Part shown: positions 1 to 8,647 of the stretch, one piece after another | Layout of the letters: each line of letters starts with the position of its first letter | Position numbering within the stretch: the stretch's first letter is position 1 | NCBI GenBank assembly: GCA_022701965.1 | Contig: JAKONL010000086.1 | Span: forward strand, 1 to 10,511 | Length of the DNA stretch: 10,511 nt | Origin: Burkholderiaceae bacterium | GTDB lineage: Bacteria > Pseudomonadota > Gammaproteobacteria > Burkholderiales > Burkholderiaceae | Direction: 5' to 3' | Notes under the pieces: model-generated | The model's database searches: none | Seen by the model: only the letters and a program-made list of their open reading frames with translations | Told to the model about the DNA's origin: nothing | Program-made: the position numbers and the translations under genes

Positions 1-810
1 CCCGGCCAGCACCTGGACGGCGTCGGGTCCGCGGCCGAGCGCCGCGGCGCGCGCGTTCAGCCCGCGCCGGTAGGCCTGCGATTCCTCGAACGACTGCGAG
101 GCCGAGAACACGGCCTCCGCATGGCGCGCCGCCAGCAGGCGGCCATCGCCCGATCCGCCAGCCTGCACCAGCACCGGATGACCCTGCGGCGTGCGCGGCA
201 GGGTCAGCGGGCCCTGCACCGAGAAGAACTCGCCGCGGTGCGCGATCGGCCGCACCTTGTCCGCGTCGACGAAGCGGCCCGCGACCTGGTCGCCGATGAA
301 GGCGTCGTCCTCCCAGCTGTTCCACAGCGCCTTGACCACCGACGTGAACTCGGCCGCGCGCGCGTAGCGCTGCGCATGGTCGGGCACCGCGTCGCGGCCG
401 AAGTTGCGCGCCGAGGGCAGGTCGGCCGTCGTCACGACGTTCCATCCCGCGCGCCCGCCGCTCACGTGGTCGAGCGTGGCGAAGCGCCGCGCGATGTTGT
501 AGGGCTCGTTGTAGCTGGTCGACGCCGTGGCGATGAGGCCGATGTGCCGCGTCGCGGCGGCCACGCCCGCGAGCAGCACGGTCGGCTCCAGCGCGGTGAT
601 CGGGCGGAAGTGGATCTGGTCGATGATGGCCGCGTTGTCGGCCAGGAACACCGCGTCGAGCTTGCCGGCCTCGGCGATCTGCGCCACGCGCACGTAGTGC
701 TGCACGTCGATGAAGGCGCGCGGGTCGGCGCCGGCCGGGCGCCAGGCCGACGGCAGGAAACCTGAGTGCAGGATGTTGACGTTGAGGTGGAGGCGGCGCG
801 GTGCGGGCAT
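1..810 (-). CDS. LLM-class flavin-dependent monooxygenase, NtaA/SnaA/DszA type (partial, C-terminus beyond left edge)
   Basis: This minus-strand frame is open for 270 codons from the ATG at 808-810 to the window edge, so the C-terminal part is missing; family members are usually about 440-450 residues. The start MPAPRRLHLNVNIL and the stretches LDAVFLADNA (51-60), STSYNEPYNIARRF (97-110), DHVSGGRAGWNVVTT (114-128) and HPVLVQAGGSGDGR (211-224) are typical of the bacterial luciferase-like nitrilotriacetate/pristinamycin/dibenzothiophene-sulfone monooxygenase group. These cytoplasmic enzymes use reduced FMN from a partner reductase and O2 to attack C-N or C-S bonds. The gene begins 17 bases after the stop of the MetQ-like binding protein gene, so the two are probably co-transcribed. 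No flavin reductase is visible, though one could lie beyond the edge. The family is clear; the substrate is unknown, and an organosulfur compound is my inference from the neighbour. No strong Shine-Dalgarno sequence is seen. Confidence 0.9.
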   Translation of the reverse strand, partial: MPAPRRLHLNVNILHSGFLPSAWRPAGADPRAFIDVQHYVRVAQIAEAGKLDAVFLADNAAIIDQIHFRPITALEPTVLLAGVAAATRHIGLIATASTSYNEPYNIARRFATLDHVSGGRAGWNVVTTADLPSARNFGRDAVPDHAQRYARAAEFTSVVKALWNSWEDDAFIGDQVAGRFVDADKVRPIAHRGEFFSVQGPLTLPRTPQGHPVLVQAGGSGDGRLLAARHAEAVFSASQSFEESQAYRRGLNARAAALGRGPDAVQVLAG

Positions 811-827
811 GTCGTCGGTTTTCCGGT

Positions 828-1664
828 TCACTTCGAGAAGTAGTCGGGCAGCCGGTAGCCGGCCCAGACGGGGTTGGCCCTGAAGGCCTGCTGGAAGTCG
901 GCCGACTGGTAGGCCAGCACGATGTCGCGCGCGTACTTCGCGTTCTCGTTGCCCTTCTTCACCGCCACGACGTTGACGTAGGGCGGCGTCATGTCCTCCT
1001 GCCTGAGCGCCTCGGTGAGCTTGAGTCCCGAGGCGACGGCGTAGTTGCCCTGCACGGCGGCGAGGTCGGCGTCGGCCAGCGAGCGGGCGGCCTGCGCGGC
1101 GTCGAGCGGCACCAGGCGCAGCCGCTTGCGGTTGGCGACCACGTCGCGCTCCGACACGCCGATCGGGCTCACGCCGGGCCTGAGTTCGATCCAGCCGATG
1201 GCGGCCAGGATGTTGAGCGCGCGCGCCGCGTTCACCGGGTCGGCGGGCAGCGTGACGGTGGCGCCGTCGGGCACCGTGTCGAGCGACTTGTGGCGCTGCG
1301 AGTACAGGCCCATCGGCGGCGTCGGCACCTGCACGATCGGCACCAGGTCGAAGCCCTGGCGCTCGTTGGTGGCCGCGAGGTAGAGCGAGTGCTGGAAGAT
1401 GTTGGCATCGATGTGGCCGCGCTCGACCGCGTCGTTGGGCTGCACGCCCTGGCTGAATTCGACGTACCTGACGCTGTAGCCCTTGCGCGCGAGCAGCGGC
1501 TCGATGCCCTTGGCGAAGGCGTCGCGGTAGGGGCCGGGCATGAAGCCGATGCGCAGGTCGTCGGCATGGGCGGCATGGGCGCCGGCAACCAGCAGCAGCG
1601 CGGCGAGGAGACCGCCGAGACCGCGGCGTCGGTGGAAGAGGCTTGCGCCCGAGAAGGAAGGCAT
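828..1664 (-). CDS. MetQ/NlpA-family ABC transporter periplasmic substrate-binding protein (no lipobox)
   Basis: A protein of 278 residues. An N-terminal signal (HRRR at 11-14, a hydrophobic core to about residue 28, AHAAHA before DDLRIGF) is followed by the NLPA fold. Family landmarks are DANIFQHSLYL (87-97), LPADPVNAARAL (139-150), QGNYA (205-209) and a C-terminal AYQSADFQQAF segment. These match MetQ-type methionine-binding proteins, which normally deliver substrate to MetN/MetI. There is no cysteine at the processing site, so this looks like a soluble periplasmic protein rather than a lipoprotein. No metN or metI gene is in the window. I chose the ATG at 1664: it places the signal peptide at the N-terminus and lies about 25 bases after a candidate promoter. 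An in-frame ATG at 1745 would start upstream of that promoter and add a non-signal extension. Linkage to the NtaA-like monooxygenase suggests a sulfur-containing or amino-acid-like ligand, unproven. Confidence 0.9.
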   Translation of the reverse strand: MPSFSGASLFHRRRGLGGLLAALLLVAGAHAAHADDLRIGFMPGPYRDAFAKGIEPLLARKGYSVRYVEFSQGVQPNDAVERGHIDANIFQHSLYLAATNERQGFDLVPIVQVPTPPMGLYSQRHKSLDTVPDGATVTLPADPVNAARALNILAAIGWIELRPGVSPIGVSERDVVANRKRLRLVPLDAAQAARSLADADLAAVQGNYAVASGLKLTEALRQEDMTPPYVNVVAVKKGNENAKYARDIVLAYQSADFQQAFRANPVWAGYRLPDYFSK

Positions 1665-1695
1665 GGCGTGGAGTCCGGATGACGGGAGAGCGCGG

Positions 1696-1723
1696 ACTCT
1701 AGGAGCGGCGGCGTCCGCGGCAA
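1696..1723 (-). promoter_or_regulatory. Candidate sigma-70 promoter of the metQ-like/monooxygenase unit
   Basis: On the minus strand TTGCCG (1723 to 1718) and TAGAGT (1701 to 1696) are separated by 16 bases; each matches four of six consensus positions. Transcription would begin near 1689, giving a leader of about 25 bases before the ATG at 1664. The call rests on pattern only. It supports the shorter start of the metQ-like gene. Confidence 0.45.
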
Positions 1724-1735
1724 ACGAAGGTTTGC
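1720..1735. repeat. Inverted repeat in the divergent promoter region
   Basis: GCAAAC (1720-1725) and GTTTGC (1730-1735) are perfect inverted arms around a 4-base GAAG centre. The site overlaps the candidate -35 element of the minus-strand metQ-like promoter and lies in the 154-base gap between divergent genes, so it could be an operator. It has no T-run, which argues against a terminator. A 6-base arm can also arise by chance. Confidence 0.4.
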
Positions 1736-1760
1736 GCCTATGCATCCTCGGAATGCGTCG

Positions 1761-1789
1761 TTGGCCGGCGCGGCCCCGCCGCTTAAGGT
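1761..1789 (+). promoter_or_regulatory. Candidate sigma-70 promoter of the polyamine-type ABC transporter operon
   Basis: TTGGCC (1761-1766) and TAAGGT (1784-1789) are 17 bases apart. The -10 keeps only the three most conserved positions (T, A and final T), so the match is weak, but the spacing is ideal and it sits 29 bases before the ATG of the ATPase gene. The -10 lies inside CTTAAGGTCG (1782-1791), a 10-mer repeated at 5877-5886 upstream of the next transport gene. Confidence 0.4.
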
Positions 1790-1818
1790 CGCCCGCTTTG
1801 TCCGGTCAGACCCCCTCC

Positions 1819-2975
<1,157 letters not shown>

Positions 2976-2979
<4 letters not shown>

Positions 2980-4751
2980 CGGCGCGGGTTCTGCGCGATC
3001 CGGCCTGGCTGCTGGTGCCGGCGATTGCCTTCCTCGGCTTCTTCTACCTGCTGCCGCTGGCCGACCTGCTGCGCCTGAGCGTGGCGGGCGCGGCAGGGGA
3101 AGCGGGCACGTGGTTCTCGCTCGCGCATTTCGAGCGGGTGTTCTCGGTGCCGCTGTACTGGAATTCGCTGCTGCGCACCTTCGGCATCGCCGCGGGGGTG
3201 GCGGCCCTGTGCGCGCTGTTCGGCTACCCGACCGCGCTGCTGGTGCACCGCGCGACGGGCGGCCGGCGGGCGGTGCTGCTGGCGGCCATCGTGCTGCCGT
3301 ACTTCATCTCGGTGCTGATCCGGACCTACTCTTGGATGGTGCTGCTCGGGCGCAACGGGCCGATCAACAAGGCGCTGCTCGCGCTCGGCCTGGTCGATGC
3401 GCCGCTGCCGCTGATCTTCAACCGTGCCTCGGTGCTGGTCTCCATCGCCGCGGTGCTGCTGCCGCTGATGGTGCTGACCGTGCTGGGCAGCCTGGCCCGG
3501 CTCGATCCGCTGGTGCAGCGCGCGGCCGTCGCGAGCGGGGCCGGGCCGCTGGCGGCGTTCTGGCGCGTGGTCTTTCCGCAGACGCTGCCGGGGCTCCTGG
3601 CCGGCGTGCTGCTGGTCTTCGTCTCGGCGCTGGGCTTCTTCATCACGCCGTCGCTGCTCGGCGGGCCGACCGACCAGATGTTCGCCATGCACATCACCCA
3701 GCAGGCCGACTTCCTGGCCGCCGGCGGCTTCCTGCAGGCGCTGGCCGTGGTGCTGCTGGCGGTGACGCTGGCGGTGATCGCGGTGGCGGGGCGCTTCCTG
3801 GGTTTCGAATTCATCTGGGGCGGGGCGCGCGCGCTGCCGACGTCGGCTGCGGCGCCGCGCGCCGCGCCGGGGCCGGTCCGGCTGCGCGATACGGCCGTCG
3901 ACCGGCTCGCGGACGCCTTCGGCTGGCCGCTGCTGCGCACGCTCGGCCACGTGCCCGCGTCGCCGGCGCGCATCGTGTCGGTCTCGCTCGCGGCGGTCGC
4001 GCTGGCGGCGCTGCTGCTGCCGATCGGCGTCGGCGCGCTGATCTCGTTCAGCGATGCCGTCTACATGCGCTTCCCGCCGGTGGCCTATTCGCTGCGCTGG
4101 TACGACCGGTTCCTCGCCGATCCGGTGTGGATGTCCTCGCTGGCGACCTCCGCGGCCGTGGGCGCGCTGGCGATGGTGCTGTCGGTCGTGCTGGGCACGG
4201 CGGCGGCGCTGGGGCTGGTGCGGTCGTCGCTGCCGGGCAAGACGGCCTGGATGACCTTCATGGTGAGCCCGCTGATCGTGCCGGGGGTGGTGCTGGGGCT
4301 GTCGCTCTACAGCCTGTTCCTGCGCGCCGGGCTCACCGGTGGGATCTGGGGACTCGCGGCGGCGCACGCGATCGGCGGCATCCCGCTGGTGCTGGTGATC
4401 GTCGCGGCCGGCCTGCAGTCGGTCGACGCGCGGCAGGAGCAGGCGGCCGCCGTGCACGGCGCCTCGCCGCTGCGGGTGTTCGCCTGGGTCACGCTGCCGG
4501 CGATCGGCCCGAGCGTGGCGGCGGCGTCGTTCTTCGCCTTTCTGCATTCCTTCGACGACCTGGTGCTGGCCATGTTCCTGAGCGGCTCGCGCATGACGAC
4601 GCTGCCGCTGCGGCTGTGGGCCAACGTCAACTACAAGCTCGACCCCGTGCCCGCGGTGGTCGCCACCTTCGAGGTCGCGCTCATCGTCGCCGGCCTGCTG
4701 GTGTTCCATTTCTTTCTCCGCTCCGACCGTCTCTCCAAGGAAAAACCATGA
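2976..4751 (+). CDS. Fused two-domain ABC transporter permease (PotB-PotC-like in one chain)
   Basis: A 591-residue inner-membrane protein joining two permease domains that are separate in PotB and PotC. Domain 1 covers about 10-280, beginning WLLVPAIAFLGFFYLLPLADLL; domain 2 covers about 333-582, beginning IVSVSLAAVALAALLLPIGVG. Each has about six hydrophobic segments. Between them lies a hydrophilic, Ala/Pro/Arg-rich linker (about 281-332). Each half carries an EAA-type loop for docking to the ATPase: RAAVASGAG followed by FWRVVFPQTLPG (182-206) and QAAAVHGAS followed by FAWVTLPA (489-509). Both lack the usual first Glu of the EAA motif, having Arg182 and Gln489. The start is the GTG at 2976, overlapping the ATPase stop by four bases; the stop overlaps the next ATG by four bases (ATGA). 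Fused permeases are known in iron (FbpB) and thiamine (ThiP) importers. The PotD-like binding protein downstream points to a polyamine- or opine-like substrate. Confidence 0.88.
4738..4741 (+). promoter_or_regulatory. Ribosome binding site of the PotD-like binding protein
   Basis: AGGA, within AAGGAA, lies six bases before the ATG at 4748, inside the last codons of the permease gene. It is one of the few clear Shine-Dalgarno sequences in the window. It fixes the start of a gene that overlaps the permease stop, and would allow strong synthesis of the binding protein relative to the membrane components. Confidence 0.7.
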
Positions 4752-5857
4752 AAAAGAATCCCGCCGTTCCCGTCGCCAGACGCTCCTTCGGACGCCTCCT
4801 TTCGATCGCGCTCGCGCTCGGCACACTGTGCGGCGCCGGCAGCGTCTGGAGCCAGCCGAAGGAGGTGGTGATCCAGGACCCGGGCGGCACCTACGGCGAG
4901 CATCTGCGCCGCCTGGTCTACGACCCGTTCACCAGGGACACCGGCATCAAGGTACTGACCGTGCAGGAGGCGCGCGGCGGCCCGCGCATCAAGGCGCAGG
5001 TCGAGGCCGGCCGCACCGAGTGGGACCTGGGCTTCGTCTTCGACCAGGAGGTGCGCCAGCTCGATGCCTACCTCGCCGACATCGACTACAAGAAGCTCTC
5101 GCCCGAGGCGCAGGCGACCGTCGCCTCGCTGCCGAAGGAGGCCGTGCGGCCCAAGGGCGTCGCGCTGCAGGTGATCGGCGTCGCGCTGGTCTACAACAGG
5201 GAAGCGTTTCCGTCGAAAAAGTATCCGCAGACGTGGGCCGATTTCTGGAACGTGAAGGACTTTCCCGGCAAGCGCTGCCTGCCGCAGTGGTCGCGCTTCG
5301 TCTTCGAGGCCGCGCTGCTGGCCGACGGCGTCGCGCCCGAGAAGCTCTACCCGGTCGACTTCGACCGCGCGCTGCGCAAGATCGAGCAGATCAGGCCGCA
5401 CGTCGTGAAATGGTGGCTGACCAATTCGCAGGCGCCGCAACTGCTGCTCGACGGCGAGGCGTCGGCCTGCCTGTCGTACACCGGCCCGGTCGCACGCCTC
5501 AAGAAGGAAGACGCCGACGCGCCGCTGGAGATGACCTGGGACCAGGCCTTCACCTACTACGACTTCTTCTCGATCCCGAAGAACGCGCCGCATCCCGAGG
5601 CGGTGCTCCGGCTGCTGTCGTACCGGCTCGACGCGCAGCGCGCGGCGCGCGTGGCCGAGTCCACCAGCGTCGCGCTGCCGTCGCCACGCGTCTACGCGGC
5701 GGCCGACCCGAAGCTGCGCGACTACTGGACCAACAGCCCGGCCGTCGAGAAGAAGGCGATCAAGTGGAACGCCGACTTCTGGGGCGCGAAGGCCGCCGAC
5801 GGCACCACCAACGAGGAATTCGCGCAGCAGAAGCTCAACCAGTTGCTGGCACGCTGA
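4748..5857 (+). CDS. PotD-like extracellular solute-binding protein (family 1) of the ABC importer
   Basis: The periplasmic receptor for the ATPase and fused permease encoded just upstream; 369 residues. The N-terminus MKKNPAVPVARRSFGRLL plus a hydrophobic core is a signal peptide with likely cleavage near 35-37 (VWSQ). The RRSF pair loosely resembles a twin-arginine motif, though the following Gly makes it imperfect. The mature protein starts with the family pattern KEVVIQDPGGTYGEHL. Other landmarks of polyamine/opine-type proteins are QTWADFWN (161-168) followed by DFPGK, and WWLTNSQAPQLLLDGE (222-237), a ligand-cleft segment in this group. The ATG overlaps the permease stop by four bases and has a good ribosome binding site. 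The operon order ATPase, permease, binding protein makes a complete importer. Polyamine is the generic family guess; the actual ligand could be an opine, a phosphonate or another small cation, and cannot be decided from sequence. Confidence 0.9.
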   Translation: MKKNPAVPVARRSFGRLLSIALALGTLCGAGSVWSQPKEVVIQDPGGTYGEHLRRLVYDPFTRDTGIKVLTVQEARGGPRIKAQVEAGRTEWDLGFVFDQEVRQLDAYLADIDYKKLSPEAQATVASLPKEAVRPKGVALQVIGVALVYNREAFPSKKYPQTWADFWNVKDFPGKRCLPQWSRFVFEAALLADGVAPEKLYPVDFDRALRKIEQIRPHVVKWWLTNSQAPQLLLDGEASACLSYTGPVARLKKEDADAPLEMTWDQAFTYYDFFSIPKNAPHPEAVLRLLSYRLDAQRAARVAESTSVALPSPRVYAAADPKLRDYWTNSPAVEKKAIKWNADFWGAKAADGTTNEEFAQQKLNQLLAR

Positions 5858-5876
5858 GCGCCATCCGCCCCAGGCC

Positions 5877-5886
5877 CTTAAGGTCG
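5877..5886 (+). promoter_or_regulatory. Repeated upstream element CTTAAGGTCG (second copy), possible promoter of the family-5 binding protein gene
   Basis: This 10-mer is identical to 1782-1791 upstream of the ATPase gene. Both copies are followed closely by GCTTT (5888-5892 here, 1795-1799 there) and start 33 and 37 bases before an ATG. The core TAAGGT could be a -10 hexamer. No convincing -35 is seen here; the best candidate, CTGAGC at 5854-5859, gives an over-long 19-base spacer. Here the core is the 8-base palindrome CCTTAAGG (5876-5883). The role may be promoter, shared operator or coincidence. Confidence 0.35.
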
Positions 5887-5909
5887 TGCTTTCCCCATCG
5901 CTGACATCC

Positions 5910-7517
5910 ATGAAAACATCCAGCCATCTTGCCGCGGCTGCAGCCGTCGCCATCGCCACCTCGCTCCTGCTGCCCGTGCCCGCCGGCGCCGAAACGGTGC
6001 GCTGGGCGCGCGCGTCCGACCCCGCCACGCTCGACCCGCACGCGGTCAACCTCAACACCAACGTCACGCTGCTGCACCAGGTCTACGAGCCGCTCGTGCT
6101 GCGTGCCGCGGACGGCAAGCTGCAGGCCGGCCTGGCGACCTCGTGGAAGGTGACGGCCGACCCGACCGTGTGGGAGTTCAAGCTGCGTCCGGGTGTGAAG
6201 TTCCACGACGGCGCGGCGTTCACGGCCGACGACGTGGTGTTCACCTTCGAGCGCGCCAAGGCGCCGACTTCGGCCTGGAAGACGCTGCTGGCGCCCGTGG
6301 TCGAGGTCCGCAAGGTCGATGCGCTCACCGTGCAGGTCAGGACCTCGGGCGCGAACCTGGTGCTGCCCCAGACGCTCACCAACCTCTTCATGGTCAACGC
6401 GGCCTGGTCGAAGGCGAACCGGGCCGAGCAGCCGCAGAACGTGTCGGGCAAGGAGGAGAACTTCGCCACGCGCCACGAGAACGGTACCGGCCCGTACGTG
6501 CTCGCCTCGCGCGAGCAGGACGCGCGCACCGTGCTGCGGCAGTTCGACGGCTACTGGGGCAAGGGCCAGTTTCCGCTGCAGGTCACCGAGATCGTCTACC
6601 AGCCCATCAAGACCGCCGCCACGCGCATCGCGGCGCTGCTGTCGGACCAGGTCGATTTCGTGCAGGACGTGCCGGCGCAGGACGTGGCGAAGCTCAAGGC
6701 CGACCCGCGCCTGCGCGTTACCGAAGGGCTGGAGAACCGCACCATCTACCTCGGCCTGAACGTCGGCGCGAAGGAGCTCAGGTACGCGGACGTGAAGGGC
6801 AGGAACCCGCTGGCCGACCCGCGCGTGCGCGAGGCCTTCCGGCTGGCCATCGACCGCGAGGCGCTGCAGCGTGCGGTGATGCGCGGGCTCTCGGTGCCGG
6901 CCGGCGTCATCACGCCGCAGTTCGTCCACGGCTACGAGAAGGCCTTCGACACCTGGCCGAAGCCCGATGCGGTACGGGGCAGAAAGCTGCTTGCGGAGGC
7001 CGGCTACCCGGACGGCTTCGGCATCACGCTGCACTGCCCGAACAACCGCTACGTCAACGACGAGGCGATCTGCACCGCGGTCGGCGGCTTCCTGGCGCGC
7101 ATCGGCGTGCGCGTGGCGGTGGAGGCGCGGCCGATCGCGATCCAGGCGACCGCCATCAACCAGGCCGACACCGATTTCTATCTCTACGGCTGGGCCGCAC
7201 CGACCTTCGACTCGGCCTACATCTTCGATTACCTGGTCCACACGCGCGGCAAGGACGGTCGCGGCTCGGCCAACGCGGTCGGCTTCGGCGATGCGCAGAC
7301 CGACGCGAGGATCGCCTCGCTCGCCACCGAGGGCGACGCCGCGAAGCGCGACGCGACGATCCACGCGATCTGGCAGACCGTGCAGCAGGAGGGCTTCTAC
7401 ATACCGCTGCACCACCAGGTGCTCGACTATGCGATGACGCGCCGGCTCGACATCCCGGTCAATCCGGAGGACGCGGTCTTCTTTCGGAGCGTGAAAGTGG
7501 CGCCGGCCGCGCGCTGA
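5910..7517 (+). CDS. ABC transporter substrate-binding protein, family 5 (DppA/OppA-like), without adjacent permease
   Basis: A 535-residue periplasmic binding protein. MKTSSHLAAAAAVAIATSLLLPVPAGA is a clean Sec signal with cleavage predicted after residue 27. The mature part opens with ETVRWARASDPATLDPH, and the family-5 signature is at 88-116 (WEFKLRPGVKFHDG, then FTADDVVFTFERA). NGTGPYVL (191-198) and DGYWGKG follow, as do NPLADPRVREAFRLAIDRE and KLLAEAGYPDGFG, all typical of dipeptide/oligopeptide/nickel-type receptors. I preferred the ATG at 5910 to a GTG at 5886, because the latter adds residues before the signal peptide and coincides with the repeated upstream element. The gap from the previous stop is 52 bases, so it may be read from its own promoter, from the upstream operon, or both. 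No DppBCDF-like genes are in the window, so it must use a transporter encoded elsewhere. Ligand unknown; peptides, opines or glycosides are all possible for the family. Confidence 0.9.
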   Translation: MKTSSHLAAAAAVAIATSLLLPVPAGAETVRWARASDPATLDPHAVNLNTNVTLLHQVYEPLVLRAADGKLQAGLATSWKVTADPTVWEFKLRPGVKFHDGAAFTADDVVFTFERAKAPTSAWKTLLAPVVEVRKVDALTVQVRTSGANLVLPQTLTNLFMVNAAWSKANRAEQPQNVSGKEENFATRHENGTGPYVLASREQDARTVLRQFDGYWGKGQFPLQVTEIVYQPIKTAATRIAALLSDQVDFVQDVPAQDVAKLKADPRLRVTEGLENRTIYLGLNVGAKELRYADVKGRNPLADPRVREAFRLAIDREALQRAVMRGLSVPAGVITPQFVHGYEKAFDTWPKPDAVRGRKLLAEAGYPDGFGITLHCPNNRYVNDEAICTAVGGFLARIGVRVAVEARPIAIQATAINQADTDFYLYGWAAPTFDSAYIFDYLVHTRGKDGRGSANAVGFGDAQTDARIASLATEGDAAKRDATIHAIWQTVQQEGFYIPLHHQVLDYAMTRRLDIPVNPEDAVFFRSVKVAPAAR

Positions 7518-7540
7518 CCGGTACGCGCCGCCGTGCTTCC

Positions 7541-7546
7541 TAGAAT
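7541..7546 (+). promoter_or_regulatory. -10 element of the lacI-family gene, implying a leaderless transcript
   Basis: TAGAAT matches five of six -10 positions and ends seven bases before the ATG at 7553. Transcription starting seven bases downstream would begin at the A of the ATG. No Shine-Dalgarno sequence lies between. No good -35 is visible; the nearest is CTGACC at 7514-7519, with a 21-base spacer. Confidence 0.5.
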
Positions 7547-7552
7547 CGAAGC

Positions 7553-8587
7553 ATGAAATCCGAGGCCGCTTCCGAACCCCGCCGCGCCCGCAGAGGCAGC
7601 GGCGCGGTCACGCTGCACGATGTGGCCAGGCTCGCCGGCGTGGCGCCCATCACGGCGTCGCGCGCGCTCAGTTCGCCGGACCGCGTCTCCAAGGAAGTGC
7701 TGAGGAAAGTCGCCGACGCGGTGAGCAGCACGGGCTACGTGCGCAATGGCCTGGCGGGGGGGCTCGCGTCGACGCGCAGCAGGCTGGTCGCGGCCGTGGT
7801 GCCGACGATCGCCGGGCCGGTGTTCCTGCAGACGGTCCAGGCGCTCACGCAGGCGCTGGCGGAGGAGGGCTACCAGCTGATGCTCGGACAGAGCGGCTAC
7901 GTGGACTCGCGCGAGGACGACCTGCTCGAAGCCGTGATCGCGCGCCGTCCCGACGGCATCGTGCTGACGGGCATCCTGCATTCGCCGCAGGGGCGAAAGC
8001 GTCTTCTCGCGGCAGGCATTCCGGTGGTCGAGACCTGGGACCTGACGCCGACGCCGCTCGACATGCTCGTGGGCTTCTCGCACGCCGACGTCGGCGCCGC
8101 CGTGGCGGCGTACCTGCTCGGCAAGGGACGGCGCAGGCTCGCCATGATCGCGGGCGACGACGAGCGTTCGGGCCGGCGTCTGAAGGCTTTCGAGGAGGCC
8201 GCGCGCGCAGCCGGCGCGCCCGAGATCGAGGTGGTGACCGTCCCCGCGCCGACCACGCTTCGAAGCGGCCGGCAGGCGCTGTCCGACCTGATCAGCGCCG
8301 GCAGGGACTTCGACGCCGTGTTCTGCAGCTCCGACCTGCTGGCGCTCGGCGTCATGGTGGAGGCGCGTGCACGCGGCATCGCCGTGCCGGACCGGCTCGC
8401 CGTCGTCGGCTTCGGCGACCTCGAATTCGCAGCCGATCTCGATCCGTCGCTGACCTCCGTGCGCATCGACAGCGACGCCATCGGCCGGCAGGCGGCGCGC
8501 TTCATCGTCGACCGCGCGGAAAGACGGGTGGCAGGGCCGGCGGTGGTCGACATCGGGTTCACGATCGTGGAACGCGACAGCGCCTGA
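7553..8587 (+). CDS. LacI/GalR-family transcriptional repressor, GntR (gluconate)-like
   Basis: A 344-residue DNA-binding regulator. The helix-turn-helix is at about 19-66: VTLHDVARLAGV, then the recognition helix APITASRAL, then VSKEVLRKVADAV and GYVRN. A hinge region NGLAGGLAS (65-73) precedes the periplasmic-binding-protein-like effector domain, which starts at SRLVAAVVPTIAGPVF. Late motifs FDAVFCSSDLLALGVMVEA and LAVVGFGDLEFA are typical LacI-family core sequences. The order of motifs resembles the E. coli gluconate repressor GntR. A basic, probably flexible tail of about 18 residues precedes the domain. Two identical palindromes with the central CG typical of LacI-family operators lie 76 and 98 bases after its stop, in front of the Bug protein and gudD genes. 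It therefore most likely represses that operon, and an aldarate or a breakdown product is the expected inducer. The start follows a -10 element directly. Confidence 0.93.
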   Translation: MKSEAASEPRRARRGSGAVTLHDVARLAGVAPITASRALSSPDRVSKEVLRKVADAVSSTGYVRNGLAGGLASTRSRLVAAVVPTIAGPVFLQTVQALTQALAEEGYQLMLGQSGYVDSREDDLLEAVIARRPDGIVLTGILHSPQGRKRLLAAGIPVVETWDLTPTPLDMLVGFSHADVGAAVAAYLLGKGRRRLAMIAGDDERSGRRLKAFEEAARAAGAPEIEVVTVPAPTTLRSGRQALSDLISAGRDFDAVFCSSDLLALGVMVEARARGIAVPDRLAVVGFGDLEFAADLDPSLTSVRIDSDAIGRQAARFIVDRAERRVAGPAVVDIGFTIVERDSA

Positions 8588-8647
8588 GCACGCGTGCACG
8601 GCAGTGCGATGGCACCGCCGCCGAGGGTAAATACGGAGCCGTCGATC

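Noticed and set aside
1665..1745. Longer start of the metQ-like gene at the ATG ending at 1745
   Set aside because: It would put 27 non-hydrophobic residues before the signal peptide and would start upstream of the best promoter candidate.
5886..5909. GTG start at 5886 for the family-5 receptor
   Set aside because: It would extend the signal peptide without benefit and falls inside the repeated upstream element; the ATG at 5910 gives a standard signal sequence.
5835..7415. Minus-strand open frame of 526 codons opposite the family-5 receptor
   Set aside because: Its composition is antisense-like (Arg/Val/Asp/His-rich) with no domain, while the plus strand encodes a full-length recognised protein.
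8588..8597. Palindrome GCACGCGTGC right after the repressor stop as a terminator
   Set aside because: It has no loop and no T-run, so it does not fit an intrinsic terminator. It could be a chance palindrome.
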